Both the position numbers and the translations under genes were made by a program. From the NCBI RefSeq assembly GCF_000006565.2, contig NC_031478.1, positions 5,108,212-5,172,211 on the forward strand: 64,000 nucleotides of DNA, written 5' to 3'. The notes beneath the pieces were generated by a model. It saw only the letters and a program-made list of their open reading frames with translations. It searched no databases and was not told where the DNA came from. This stretch comes from Toxoplasma gondii ME49. Lineage: Eukaryota > Apicomplexa > Conoidasida > Eucoccidiorida > Sarcocystidae. How positions within the stretch are numbered: the stretch's first letter is position 1; every line of letters begins with the position of its first letter. Of this stretch, positions 52,401 to 64,000 are shown piece after piece.

Positions 52401-55400
52401 ATGGAAATACGGAATGGCATAGCAGCGTGGCAACGACCGTTTCGGAGTTTCTGTAAAGTCCCGTCGGCAAGTTGAATTCGCTTGCAAGGACCTATGCCAG
52501 TCGAGCATCTGAGTAACGCTGTCAAACGCACCTGCAAATCCGGAGTCAGACGCCCCGCAAACACCTCGTAGAGCTTGCAAAGGGAAATCACCCCGTTCAT
52601 ATCCGTAATGGGGACCAACTCGGTGCACTCCCCCCGAACCTGTTAGAACAAAGCGACATCCTACATAGAGGAGGCAGACTGCATGCGTACTTTGGTGGAC
52701 GATTCTCACATCCCGAGTGCCACAAAATGCTGCGTCCTCTGTGGGTCAGTACCAAGAATCCTCTGTAAGTGTGCCAGGCCTTCAGGTGCATTTTCGCCCA
52801 CTCGGTGCTGCGAATGCCTGCCAGTGCAACAGGGAGTGTCGCTTCCATCACCGACGCATAAATCTGTCTATTTTTGTTTGTATACGTAAGCATGGCTATA
52901 CATATATATATATATAAATGTGGTTGGATATCTGAGTTTCATGCTGGCTCTTGTCACGGAAAATCGATCCAGTTTCGGAATCCTTTTGAAAGAGCGCAGA
53001 CTCTTGTGCCACCCAAGCATGTACGTCTACAGGGAGGCGGTGTCGTGTCCATAGGAGGACTTGAATACACGTTTCGAAAAGTACAATTTTCCTTCCACTA
53101 AGCACGGGTACCTTTACAAAGCAACAACATCTCACTGTGTCGTTTTACTCGCAGCCGCAAGCGGTTGCGATTGATCTGCGTGTGTCATGTGCATATACGG
53201 AGCATGTGACGGCTCCACGCTACCTTCAGGACTTTGTCGAGGTACTTGCCAAACAACTGAGCCACGAAAGTTTGCATTTCTACATTCTGGAAATTCCTCG
53301 CCAACCAACTTTGCACATAGGGCTTCCAGTCTGCAACCGGAAATGCATGCATTTGTAAAAGAAGTGCATACATCGCGGGGCTTGCATTCGTCGGGTGTGA
53401 GGAGTAGCGCTGTCGTGGACATGCTTGCAAGTACCAGAAAGGGAGCATATTGCCAGTGTCCACATCGGATCCAGTGACCAACACGGAGCCTTTCCAAAAT
53501 GTTGTCAAACTGAGAAGTCGTGAAATGTGATCTGACAGATATAGACTGCTTTCACACGCAGGTTCGTACAGATATGTAGATATATACGTGTGTATCCTTC
53601 AGCCAACTGTTTCCGACCTTCACACTGGATTTTCGCTCGGGCTTCACAAGCAGAGCTAGATGTTCCCATCTCTCAGAGAGACGACGCGCATGCGTCAAAA
53701 CTCCTTCATCAACAAAGCTACCTGAGGAACGTACCGAGGTCACCCGGGTCCATGTAGACCATACCCACGCGACTGACTGTGGCAGGCGACGCTGCTGCGA
53801 GATTCTCGACTTCAAAGAGAAGAGACACCTAAGACAACAGACCGAGAAAATCGTTTTTCTAGGAACGGGAACTTGGACTTGCGCGAAGAGTCGGGGTATA
53901 CACATTTCTGCCTGTCTGTGTTTTTAAGTGAACTCTGTCCAGCCGAATTTATTCGAAAGGTCTGCCTCCACTGTCACACACTGAGTGCAAAGCCTTCGCA
54001 CGACTACTCTCTGACCTCGCTTTTCATCTGTGAGAGACGTCGGAATTTCCTCAAGATATGCATCTGAATGCTGAACTTCTCGCTCGTTACGTCGACTTTG
54101 TTCTGTGCGTGTACCTGCGGAGGCATGGCGATACGGTCTCCATTGATCAGGGTCAAGGTCTTGTTGTCATCGAGCAGCGAGTTCATCGATTCGATCCAGA
54201 GGGGGTCTACAGGACCGTCAAGAATTATCCACTTGTGTGTGAGACGCGTGTCTTGACAAACCTCCCTCACGATCGCGGAAAGGATGCCGTCCGTCCACTC
54301 CAAAGTTTGAATGTTGAAGCGACCGTATAGCTCATTCACATCGAGAGATTTTGGGTTAATCACCCACGTTTTCACAGCTTCAAAGTCTGGAGTCCCTGAA
54401 TTACAGCGGAAGAAAAACAAATGAACCGTGCTGGGGCTTCCGGCGACAAGCACAGAGGTGTTTGGACCCAAGAGGCAAGAGTTTCTCCACTCGTCCCTGC
54501 TGGCATAGCAAGCTGGAACCGAAAAGAAGCCACGCATGCGCTCAGGCCTACGAGCTCAACGATTCTAATGATGCTGTTGTCGCCGCATCTGGCGTGTCTC
54601 CCAAACGCTAAACCCCAAGCCGACGTCAGGAGTCAAGCAAAATGGTTTTACGACCATTAGTGTTTATGGTTTGGGATGCGATGAATTATAAATCTGTAAG
54701 GATCGTGGTGAGACGCGGGCAACTGCCCATTTTATACTTTCTTGGCTCTGCGATATCAGACGGGGAAAGGCTGGCGTTCAATCCAACCGAGACGTCTGTG
54801 TCTCGGATGCGGAAGCCCCGCAGGTGCCATCCATTCTGTCGACGCAGGTCAGATTCCCAAAGGGTCCGCAAACTCTTTTAGCGGCCACGGTCGGTTGCTC
54901 TTGGGTTCGGGACTTACCTGTCGCATTTAGATGACAAAGGGCCTTTTGCAGAATACTCCAAGTTGTCGTTTTTCCTGTGAGACTCTTCCCCACGAGCATG
55001 TTGCCGTGGCGAGTCTGCATGGTGAGGAACAGCTGAGTCGCCTTCACGGCGATGTGATCGACCTTCTGCAGGCCGTCTGCCTCCATCGCCCAGTCGAGTG
55101 CCCTCCTCAGCACTGGGTCGCTGTTGGGGAACTGCTCAAAACGCATGCGAGAAGCCCCCGAAAGCAAATGTCAATTTCCCACGGCATTTCAGGTTCCATC
55201 AAAACAAACCAAATCTGCCCTGGGGAGAATATTTCGATCAAGAGACGACTGCTCACTGACAGGTTTTTGACAGGGCAATAAACGAACACCGACCCAGCCA
55301 ACGGTGGGATCGATGCCTTCTCAGAGCTCCTGATGGCGTCTGAACGGCGTCTACCTGAGTCAAATCCGTTTCTGGAAAGAGGTCAGACATCAAGGCGTTG

Positions 55401-58400
55401 AAGAGGAAACTGTCGTCCGTCACAGTTCTGGACGCATTCATGTCCAAAATCGCTCGAATTAATACATCCTGTTCTGTCTGGTCGCCGCCGCTTCGCCGGA
55501 TTTGCCCAGCTCGACTCAACACGGCCCGAATCGCTCGCAGCCCAAAGTCGTAGTGATCTTGTTTGCTCAGTTGTTGCGTCATCAGTTGATAGAGAGTGAT
55601 GATCTTCTTCGAAAGCACGCGAGCGTCCTGACAGGCACCGCTCGAGACAACAACGGATAGCAGGCTATATTTCTGTCACTTCTCCATACGAGACAAGAGG
55701 ACGCCACAGAAGACGCGCGATACACTCACACGCAAATGAAGCCTCATCAGAAGTCGTAGGTCGGCGTGCACGCATGTGTACATTCGCATAAATGCACTCA
55801 TCAATGCATGTATGTGTGTATGGGAAGCGAGGCATGTTTCAGTGAGTGTGAAGAGGAGTTACATGACGCCACTCCTTTCTGAATCAGCATGACTGGGCTG
55901 AGCGCCCAGCCCCGCCGCTTCCTCCACACGACAAATTACAGCGTGAGCACTGGATCGACGCGAGTTCTTGAACTGATCTGAAGGCGCTGCCTGAAACGCA
56001 TCCTGCGTCGGCAGTTTCTCCTTTGCTCTGAGACCTCGTTCCTCACCTCGAAGCCTTCGGCCATGAGCGTGATTTCGCAGATCATAACCAAATCGGGAAC
56101 CATCATGGCGACGGGGCGGAAGAGGCTCGTGAGGTTGTCTGGCAGTTCAGTTCGTCCGGCATATCCAGGATTCATTGTGATGAAAATGCCACAGTACGGA
56201 TCGAGGCGCACGCGGTGGCCTTCAAACAGAAACTTGAAGTTTTGGAAACTGTCCCAGTGAGGCGGGACTTCCCTACGAAGGATAGCGCCAACGAGAAGAC
56301 GGTGCGTAACGCCCCGACCAGAGGTAGACCTATGGAGGGCCTGTTGCGGTAGAAACCAGAAAACGTTTCCCAGATATGAGAACCCAATGAGACCGAAAAA
56401 CATAACGCAGCACATCGTTTCGAGCGCGTCACTCCACATTCCACAACTGGCAGAAAGCAGTCGCAGCGGCGTCACTTGAAAGCTTTGCCAGGTGATTTGC
56501 TTGTCTTTAGGATTCGTGCTCTGGGCGCTAAGTTTTGGATAAGTCCCTCCCCATCTGTTCCAGGTGGTGTCTACCCTTCCTTTGTTTACTTTTTTGATGT
56601 TGCTTCGCCTACCGCAGCGCATGCTGAATAACGGAGATCTGCTGCGCAACGACAGACAAAACTTCAATTTCGATGCGGTTGAACTCATCGAAACAGCCCC
56701 ATGTGCCGGACTGCGCCAAGCCGCTGAAAATCCTTCCGAGGGAAATGTAGTCCAGGGCGTCGGAGCAATTGAAGACAAGGACCAGTTTCGCAACGCCTTT
56801 CCCCAAATCTCTAACTGTTTCTGTTTTTCCTGCAGATTGAGAGGCGCGACCGCACAAACGAAACTCTCGTGATGTCGTTGAGGGTCCTCTCACATGTGGC
56901 GGCAGAGACACTCCGTGGGAGGCCAGGCGATCGATTGTGCTTCCTTTTCGCTTCCTCTCATTTCTCTGAAGAACGCGCCATTTCCAAATGGCCCAGGGCA
57001 AAGCTACCCTTAAGGCCTGCTCTTAGTCAACTCAAACGTACCCGTCGTTCGGAAGTATACAAAAAGTGCGTATTTGAAAATTATGTCGCCGGTATTCTTT
57101 GTTCCACCGCCCTCCCGTAACCCCGTAAGACGCTGTGCAGAGACTAGTTGATTCAGCCTCTATTCAGATCTGCAATCTCGAGGTAGCGTTTCACTGGAAA
57201 CACAGACGCGCTCGACGGGAATCTCCACTATTCCAACCGACACACACACACACAGATGCATACAGATGTACACAGATGTACACAGATATGCACATATACA
57301 TATATATTTATATATATGTGGGTTCCCGTTGTCGAGCAACTCGCCAGATCGGAGTATTGGGAATTGGAATCGATACTGATAAACGCAGCCGACAATTGTA
57401 CTCTGTTTCTCTTTGACACCCGTCGCTCTCACCAGTCCCAGCGGGACCCTGTGGCGACCCGCCGAGCTTCAAATGAAGTGCCATAGTCAGAGTCATGTAG
57501 CACTTGTCAGTGAGAGGAGTGATGACGAGGCGTCCGTTGTTGCCTTGGTACTCGTAGCCGTACGGGAGCGACGTTTCGGTCTGGCGAACGTGACAAGTCA
57601 TCACGCCGAGTCCAGGAGCCGAACTGGAGTTGCCTGTATGCCGCGACATCGAGACAACGGCAGTGTCTATGCGGACAAATCCAGGCAATCCATCAATACA
57701 AATATATGTATATACATACACACACAAGTGTCTTTACACATCGACGGATGCGTGGACCGGTACACTTGCATACGTCTCCGTCTGTGTAGAGTTACGCGCA
57801 TATACATACAAAAGCACAGAAAAAGGAGCATTTCCTTATACACGTCAGATTCCCCAACAAACGTCCTATTGCGCCGCCAAGAGCCGAGCATCGAGCAGCT
57901 CACTGGAAGTACAACACACGACTTCGGATTCTCGGTAGATGCAAACAGGTCAACGATCACGCCGACATTGGCGTGCATCTCATAGGGGCCTCTGTGATTC
58001 ACTTCTGGGCCAACCGACAAACGCTACAACGCATGGCCTCTCCACCAGGCGGCCGCTGGTGATATCTGGAGGGTTGTGTGTGTGCGGTGTGCTGGACACA
58101 TTCGTCAGCAACTTGTTCGCTAACCCTGTTTGTCCTCGACAATGTCGTCCCGCAGTTCAAATCGAAGTTGGGACTTCCACACGAAGCAGTTGTCGTTTTC
58201 GCAGCGCATCTGAATGAGTTTCTCCTGAGCGCGGAGACAACGAAGAAACGCAAAAACGAAAAGGCGAAATGCCGTCTCAGCGCCCGTATGTGGACTCAGG
58301 CCTGCGCTTGTCGAAGCGTTTTTTCTTCTGATACCAAGGCGAATCTAACGCTTGACCTCCGAATCATCCATGCCTTGACGTTAATCGAATACGTGCCATC

Positions 58401-61400
58401 GTCACGGCGGCCTCAGTTGTGTTGTGACAAGGCATTTCTCGAGGTGAAGTCCCAGATATAGTGCCCACGACGTCAACCTGTTACTTAGAATGGTCCCGGT
58501 GTCGCAGTTCATTCCTGGGGCGATCTCTCACTAAGGCAGATCTGATAACAATCATCAGAGACTCTGGTTGGACCTGAAACCGCTGTTTGTGTCTCTTGCA
58601 AGAACCACGAAATCAGATGTGTGAGCTTCGTTTCCCTACATATCCATTCGCTGCATGCATTCCATTCGTTCCACGCACAGTGCATGTGCTTCTTCTTGAG
58701 GGATGCAGAACCTGTTACTCCTCATCGAAGGTTTCAAAACCTTCTGTTCGTGGTGATCCGTTCAGGGGCTGTGCGCTGTGCATTTCGCTTCTCACCTGAA
58801 CATCTCTCGCATGCACTTCGATTGTGATAAGAGAGACGATCTTGGACTGTTCGACTGGAGTCAGCGGTTTCCGCACTAAGTCAATCAGCTTCGACAGATA
58901 TCGACACTGCTGCTTCTTCAGTTGCTTGAGCGCATTCTTGTTTCCCTTCGCAATCTTTCTCAATGCATTTTCAGTGTCGCTGGTCCTGAGGGCAGACGCG
59001 GAGAACGGAGCAACGTGCATGATACTGGCGACAGACATTTGTTCAAATCTGCATTTCGAGGGCCTAAGCCGCCCGTTGGGGAACGGCTCTAGTTTCCACA
59101 TCCAATGGAGTACAGGTTAACCTCCCATTTCTCTCACGCAACTCGGTAGCGTCGGTGTTGTCCTTTTCCCTCATAACGAAGGTTACGCTAGGCCTTCCGG
59201 TTTTCTTCTGTGTATTCTGAGATGTTGGGTCACAAACCGTCGCCTGAATGTGTGCATATAATCGGCAAAACAGGAGCCCCTCCATGAACTTGTTTCTCGC
59301 AGTGAAATCCTATGTGAGTTTCTACGTCTGCACATTGACACGCAGAGAGGTAGTACACAGGCAGCCACATATATCCAGACATCGATATATTGCCATAACG
59401 GGACACAAGCGTGTGCACGTATGCCTTTAGTTTCAGTTTGAAGCTACCAGGCAATCTGACTGGATGTGATAGCCAGTTGGCCGCAGCACTCGAGGACCCA
59501 GCGTTCCTTCTTGGTTCCCTTCGCCAGATTCGCTTGGTGTGTCGACACGAGCAGACGCTTCAGCGTCTCGCGCATGCCTTTCTCCACCTGCAGTCAACAG
59601 GAAACTCGCACGAGTTCGGCCTCTCGTGTCCAGGATTTCTTGTGAGGCGGGTTGTTGCGTAGCGTTCAAGTGAGCCACGATGCACGAAAAAGTGAGACAG
59701 GGGGAAAGCAAGGGTGAAGATATTCGAATTGTCGCGCGGGGCTCTCAACTCCACGTATCGAGTTTCGTGAGCTTTATTCTTGAATCGCTCCGCCTGGCGG
59801 CGACTATTTATGATCACGCCAGATCGAATCGTGCTTGAAAACGCAAGGCTAAACTGGAAACTGACTCGAACGTCTGAAGCTTAGGCACAGGTTGCGAACC
59901 CTCGCGCCTTCTCAGGGTCTCGACTCTCTGAATTTCTTGTCATTCCCTTCATATGGACATATATATTTATATGCATACGTGCAGTGAACAGCAATGCCCG
60001 TATATATCTGTAGAGCGTGTAGAACACATGGGAAGCCGACCTATACGTCTATAGCATGTTGGGTGCACATGCTTTCCTTGGGAATGCCCACTTGTCTCTT
60101 TGTCGTTTTATTCCATCTGTTATGGGATGCCGAAATCCAAGAAACCATGCATTGGGTCGTCTACATATATTCATGCCCTCAGGTAGGTACAGGCCTCTTC
60201 AGTTCTACTTATTTACCTATCTGTACCTCTGTATATATTAGCGTTGGCACTTGTGTTTAATTATAGATGCTACGCAGCATATGTGGTAAATTGGAGGCCG
60301 CCTGTCGGCAGGTGTATTTGTCAATTGCCCTTTTGCATGCGTATGTCTCACCTTGTTCAGCCACACTTCAACAGGCCCTTCCAGTACAACGTTCTTCGGC
60401 TGGAATTTCACCTTTTCCCCGTCTGGAGCGATCATACCCTCGGCATCCCAGGCTTTCGTTTGCCTCTTGCCTGAAGAGCATAAACCTCGCGACACTTTGT
60501 CTGTCTCCAGCTGGCATACTCTCCAGCCTGGGGCGCCGCAGTTGCATGGTGAAAGACGCCTCAGACGCGTTCCTCGCCCAAGCGTCTCCGGCATTTGGTG
60601 TTGTCTAACTCTACACGTTCACAGCCTGATACCCACAGAAACTCTTGTGAAACCATGCCGAGAAACAAGTTATTGTACTGTGACTCAAGGTAATTTCAGA
60701 CAATGCCCTGTCGGTACAAAACGCAGATCGGTCAAATTCACCCTTTCCTGGACATTTTCAACGTCTTGCGCCTTCCTCTGGTATGAGCCAAAAGGCTTAA
60801 GCAACACTGTCGCCCCTCAGCCTCTACAACGACCACTGGAAAACCATTGATGGGAGGCCAAACGAGTGTCATTTCTTTGTTAAACAATCCTAGGAGGCAG
60901 GTAATGCGCATTTGTCGACCTAACAGAAGCATGTCGTCGGAAGCCGTTTCTACACAGACCGGTCACCGCTTGTTGAAGTCGCGAAGAGGCGTACTGCTGA
61001 CTGGGACAAGAAAGAGGCAAGCGATGGGTAAATACGCGACACAAAGTGAGCGGAAATCCAAGAAAATGCAAAAACGCGGGCAAGCTGCAGAGTCTGGTCA
61101 GCTGACTCACCCGGCGGAATGAGGTCGAGAAGTTTGATGCCTTCGAAAATCTTCTTGATATGCTTTTGAATCTGGTCGGGCTCCTTGGAGTGTCCAAGAA
61201 TCTCGAGCAAGTCGCTATTGGAGAGAAAGTAGAACCTCGGAAATTCTTGCCTGGGCAGGTGAAGATCCAGAGAACATCCTAGCCGCACGTGGTTATCAGG
61301 TGATAGACTATCCGGCTGGCTAGCGTAAGGTGTTATAGCGTCGAGAAATTAAACTCTTCTGAGCCTTATAGTGCTGTCTCGTCTCTCGAGTGCTTCGCGC

Positions 61401-63742
61401 ATGCGTTTTAGAGACAAGGAGTCTCATCCTGTGCTTCCTACATTGTGTGCGTGGCCTCGCTTCACACTTCTGCGTTCTTTATTTCTGACAAACAGGACGG
61501 CTTCCTCCACTAGGTCCCTATCGTATCATCTCGCTTTTGCTTCTCCAGGGATCCACGTATAGGAAGGTTTTTCGTGCATCAAATGTACCTTTAGACTCCA
61601 TGCACTTCCTTCATATGCAGACAAACAGACTTTACGTATGCCAAATGAGCAAACATACATGCAGACGCGTATACTCACGCACATACCTACATACATGAAA
61701 TACAGATATTCATACATAAATGCGTAGGAATCTACTCATAAATGTGCAAATATGATGGAGTATACAAGACAGTCACAGAGAACCGCAAATGCTGGAGGCT
61801 GTATTCTTAACGGGTTTCTAACGTATAGAGGTCGAAAGCGCGCATCTACCTCTTATTCTCGAGGTAGTCGTCGAGCGACTTCTGCAGACGATCGAGTTTA
61901 TCATTCATCTCGTTCAAGTCGGCGACGAGTCCCGGGATTGTGCATGCACGCAGGACGCTTGTGTCAGCTTGAAGGCGAAACAAGAGGCCGACGAACATGA
62001 CGTGTACTCCATCGAAGACGGTCGCTTCCTGTGGCAGCATGGATCGGATGTCATCGGATCCTAGGCATATGCGCAAGACATAGAGAGCGAAAACGGTTCA
62101 TGTTTTGGAAAATTGAGGATTTTTCAGGGGTCGTGCGCGACTTGTTCTCCCTCAGTGCGTTATGTGTTCTTTTGTCATTGTCACAGCACACGGTTGTATT
62201 ATCTCTGGACAAAGGACCCGAGGTTCAGAGTTCTTTAACTACATGAGTGCTGCTCCAATGAATTGCTGACTACAGCAAGTAGATGTGGAAGCAAACAAGA
62301 GATCGGAGCGGCCGACAAATCCGTGTTATTCCAGTGACACCGTCCTCGAGTCATGGGAATTGAAATGCACAAGAAGACGAAAGAAGCAGTGTTTTTCTCC
62401 AAAAACGGAAAAGCGGCGAGGAAACTCTACACTTTCCCGGTGATATTTCTCTGCACCGCAGACAATCAAGAGGACGCTAGTTTTTGAAAAGAAGGAAACA
62501 ACACAAGAGTCAGAGCTGGTGATGAGGCGCGGAAACAGCGGTCCTTACAAAGTGGCTTCCACAGATCCAGCGTGCATTTCAACTACCAGTGCAGAAAAAC
62601 TTTCCCTTTTATTAAGTTTCGTTCTAGCTACTTTTCGAGCAACCCTCTTTCCTGTGAGTCGTGAGAGGCATCATGTGGAAACAATCCTGGGAAGTAGAGC
62701 ACTTCTCCACTTTACAAAAGTCAGACAAACGGAGCGCGCCTTTCACTGGACGATTGAGTGTCGCGAAGTCTTATCCTTCGTTTATATACCATCGAGTGTA
62801 CGATACAGTAGCCCAGAGTCCTGGGTACTCTAGTGCATATATGTGTAGAAGTACATTTGTATCCATTCCACAGGTATGGGTCATCTTGATTATGTCATGC
62901 GTAGCACCTCCAGGTGATGCGCACCACTTAAGGTGGTTCTGTGGCTCTGTCGCAATTCGCTGAATAGAACAGACGCGTGTTTCTTAGGTCCTTCTGTCGA
63001 CGCTCGAGCCTACCTCTGAAGACGTTTTCTAGGTAAATCCATTGTTTCTGAACTTGGAGAAGCCATTCGATCGCTTCGGAAATGTGTGCGAGCGTCGTTT
63101 CCCAGTAGTCAACTTCGTCTTTGAAGGGCAGGTGGTACTGGTTCGACTTCATCACGCTCAGCGCGAGGATGTTCTCTTCGAGGATGTTGAACAGGTCGTC
63201 GTTGCTCTTGAGCTTGAGCAACATGTCTTTGTGGGGACCAATGTCGAGCTGCATGTTCTTCCACGTCGAGGCGATCTCTTGAAGAGCAGTTTCGATTTTG
63301 AACTCTTTGCGAGCTTCGTCCGCCAAGCGGCCGATGAGATCTGGACCAATCCGAGAGAACCATCGACCGAGCGCTTGCAAGGCCAAGCCATGTTTTTTGC
63401 GCAAACGCCAAGCATCTATTGAATTGATCAGGTGCTGCCTCGCGTCTCAGGTGTTCCAAATCCGCAGCGAAATGAAGCCTCCGACACAAAAGAAGTGTGC
63501 TCAAGTCAACAGATGGGTAGGGGTCCTCTGTGTCCGCGCATAATGAGGTTCAAAGTGTAGGTGCTTTGCATGCATCTGAAACCCTATATCCTAGACGGGA
63601 ACAAAGACCAGTCCCTTCTCTCACCGGCTCGCCGGACCAAATCAAGCTGGACGACGGAATTGAGAGTGAACTCCTTAGAATGGGGATCGAAAGGCTCAGC
63701 AACTTCCTTCTTGAGACGCAGCCAGTGTCGCTCTCTCAGCGC
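32118..63742 (-). CDS. Axonemal-type dynein heavy chain, 45 exons in window (5' partial)
   Basis: An ATP-driven microtubule motor of the flagellar axoneme. The 45 exons read here total 9,540 nt (3,179 codons plus stop), with every junction in phase and GT..AG ends throughout; exon positions are given in the domain entries that follow. The order is linker, AAA1, AAA2, AAA3, AAA4, stalk with microtubule-binding tip, AAA5, AAA6 and C-terminal domain, as in all dynein heavy chains. Typical heavy chains have about 4,000-4,600 residues, so about 1,000-1,400 N-terminal tail residues lie right of the window. [19 protein letters not shown] in AAA1 and the [11 protein letters not shown] end favour an axonemal, probably inner-arm-like chain over cytoplasmic dynein; the exact paralogue was not determined. 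In coccidia the only flagellated stage is the microgamete, so stage-restricted expression is expected (inference). Most introns are 300-700 bp and several carry AT microsatellites. Confidence 0.93.
34093..38654 (-). CDS. Dynein AAA6
   Basis: Exons 38654-38563, 38113-37910, 37646-37386, 36849-36546, 36169-35937, 35494-35233, 34985-34791, 34281-34093. [45 protein letters not shown] and [16 protein letters not shown] identify the region. It continues through [62 protein letters not shown] and [16 protein letters not shown]. At the PLIFxLS site the usual Pro-Gly pair is Lys-Val. Confidence 0.9.
37039..37094. repeat. AT microsatellite in a dynein intron
   Basis: TATA/TGTA repeat in the intron between exons 37386 and 36849. 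Shorter AT runs lie in other dynein introns at 38915-38936, 39469-39490, 41129-41158 and 44811-44852. Confidence 0.8.
39165..42298 (-). CDS. Dynein AAA5 and strut
   Basis: Exons 42298-42050, 41457-41292, 40307-40162, 39338-39165. [19 protein letters not shown] and [14 protein letters not shown] mark AAA5. The expected [18 protein letters not shown] and [16 protein letters not shown] follow. The last exon ([15 protein letters not shown], then [19 protein letters not shown]) is the strut/buttress coiled coil. AAA5 has no functional P-loop, as is normal. Confidence 0.9.
43423..45728 (-). CDS. Dynein stalk, microtubule-binding tip and AAA5 start
   Basis: Exons 45728-45504, 45036-44862, 44497-44140, 43699-43423. 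The first two encode the outgoing coiled coil (for example [19 protein letters not shown]). The tip is in 44497-44140: [27 protein letters not shown] and [19 protein letters not shown] are the conserved landmarks. The returning coiled coil ([17 protein letters not shown]) follows, and the last exon enters AAA5 at [16 protein letters not shown]. Confidence 0.9.
46193..48834 (-). CDS. Dynein AAA4
   Basis: Exons 48834-48538, 47774-47563, 47172-46884, 46436-46193. [11 protein letters not shown] leads in. The P-loop reads GVGGSGRHS, with Arg in the Walker A lysine position, a pattern shared by many axonemal heavy chains. Then come [66 protein letters not shown] and [15 protein letters not shown], the last leading into the stalk. 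Confidence 0.9.
46720..46766. repeat. AT microsatellite in a dynein intron
   Basis: A nearly pure AT run in the intron after exon 47172-46884. Another AT run lies in the next intron at 46092-46146. Confidence 0.8.
48971..49006. repeat. AT microsatellite in a dynein intron
   Basis: An AT run in the short intron between exons 49230-49037 and 48834-48538. Confidence 0.8.
49037..53330 (-). CDS. Dynein AAA3
   Basis: Exons 53330-53224, 52639-52532, 52187-51970, 51477-51240, 50875-50712, 49854-49650, 49230-49037. WKPYVQSWL opens the region. Walker A is [12 protein letters not shown]. Walker B is CFVDDLNLP, followed by [35 protein letters not shown] and the [11 protein letters not shown] motif complete the module. 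Val replaces the usual Ile before the DD pair; otherwise the regulatory nucleotide site looks intact. Confidence 0.9.
49408..49560. repeat. Longest AT-rich repeat block in the window
   Basis: About 150 bp of interrupted AT, with TATACATA and TAAATA variants, in the intron between dynein exons 49854-49650 and 49230-49037. Confidence 0.85.
52276..52338. repeat. AT microsatellite in a dynein intron
   Basis: Two AT runs with a TAAATACATAG interruption in the intron upstream of exon 51970. Confidence 0.75.
53735..55134 (-). CDS. Dynein AAA2
   Basis: Exons 55134-54918, 54395-54115, 53828-53735. [18 protein letters not shown] keeps the GxxxxGKT Walker A pattern, though the middle (KSLT) differs from the usual [68 protein letters not shown] and [16 protein letters not shown] follow in canonical order. 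Confidence 0.9.
55355..57633 (-). CDS. Dynein AAA1, main ATPase site
   Basis: Exons 57633-57433, 56829-56613, 56272-56047, 55627-55355. [19 protein letters not shown] precedes Walker A, GPAGTGKTET, which is split by the intron between 57433 and 56829. FNCSDALDY and the Walker B run GCFDEFNR follow, then [15 protein letters not shown] (sensor region), [11 protein letters not shown], and [14 protein letters not shown] at the AAA1/AAA2 border. All ATP-binding and hydrolysis residues expected of an active AAA1 are present. Confidence 0.93.
57240..57318. repeat. Compound CA / ACAGATGT / AT repeat
   Basis: A (CA)n run grades into ACAGATGTAC-type repeats and then AT, within the intron that splits the AAA1 Walker A motif (57432-56830). 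Confidence 0.8.
58125..63742 (-). CDS. Dynein exons 1-8 of the visible part: linker
   Basis: Exons 63742-63625, 63415-63014, 62060-61850, 61250-61111, 60470-60352, 59587-59448, 58985-58796, 58224-58125. Linker landmarks in order: ALRERHW, the [16 protein letters not shown] block, [46 protein letters not shown] joined to [36 protein letters not shown] and [11 protein letters not shown]. The linker is the lever that swings during the power stroke. The frame stays open upstream of 63742, so that acceptor is the least secure border. Confidence 0.88.
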
Positions 63743-64000
63743 CTGCAGTCCCACACAGTCCAGAGAACCGCACACCATCACGCGAGTAAGGTGTGATTTC
63801 GCATGTTCTGAAACGGCTTCATTCGAAGTCGTGAAAGTGAAATGGAAGACACAGGCAGAGGCGAGGCACTTCAAATACGCGAGGACAGCCACTGAGATTT
63901 CCTCAGATGTCCAAATCTTGAGGCCGTTCTTCTCACTAACTACTAAACAGTGAAGAATGTGTGTCGAAGAAGCGCCGATCGGTCAGGCCGACACTGGGCT
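63743..64000 (-). other. Upstream intron of the dynein gene
   Basis: No conserved dynein block was recognised here. A frame in phase with the exon at 63742 stays open to about 63892, so a longer exon cannot be excluded, but the CTGCAG acceptor at 63743 fits the start of the conserved ALRERHW block. Confidence 0.4.

Noticed and set aside
55936..56793. 285-codon minus-strand frame taken as one exon
   Set aside because: Only 56272-56047 of it shows dynein conservation. The rest is intron read-through and antisense-frame sequence that conflicts with the AAA1 exon at 56829-56613.

Overview
The window reads as a stretch of eukaryotic chromosome, most likely from a coccidian apicomplexan of the Toxoplasma/Neospora/Hammondia group. 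The reasons are many short exons with GT..AG borders, pyrimidine-rich introns, (AT)n microsatellites in introns and gaps, frequent TGCATGC motifs, moderate GC content, and the gene content itself. The species call is inference; no species-specific marker was verified. All exon borders were read by eye, using conserved protein blocks and reading-frame phase across every junction.

Layout, left to right. Positions 1-1142 (+): the 3' end of a multi-exon gene with EGF domains, cut by the window edge. 1965-4330 (-): a six-exon gene for a 559-residue protein with a TPR-like helical core and no recognised family. 6832-7314 (+): an intact mitochondrial pyruvate carrier subunit (MPC1), head to head with the previous gene. 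7315 to about 13.4 kb: a gene-poor gap with AT microsatellites and a long palindrome. About 14.9-27.5 kb (+): the long form of tRNase Z (ELAC2 family), 18 exons, with an intact C-terminal zinc site. 29.3-30.6 kb (+): a tandem CCCH zinc-finger protein. 32.1 kb to beyond 63.7 kb (-): an axonemal-type dynein heavy chain. The window holds 45 exons (3,179 codons plus stop), from the linker through AAA1-AAA6 and the stalk to the C-terminus; the tail lies outside.

The genes do not form one pathway. MPC1 feeds pyruvate to the mitochondrion, tRNase Z trims tRNA 3' trailers, the CCCH protein probably binds RNA, and the dynein is a flagellar motor, in coccidia expected only in the flagellated male gamete. 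The tRNase Z, dynein and TPR-like models are supported because every exon-exon phase is consistent and the summed coding lengths (3,249, 9,540 and 1,680 nt) are multiples of three.

Main uncertainties: the 5' end of tRNase Z, two small linker exons in that gene, the start codon of the CCCH gene, the function of the TPR-like protein, and the dynein subtype. No tRNA, rRNA, CRISPR array or intact transposon was recognised.
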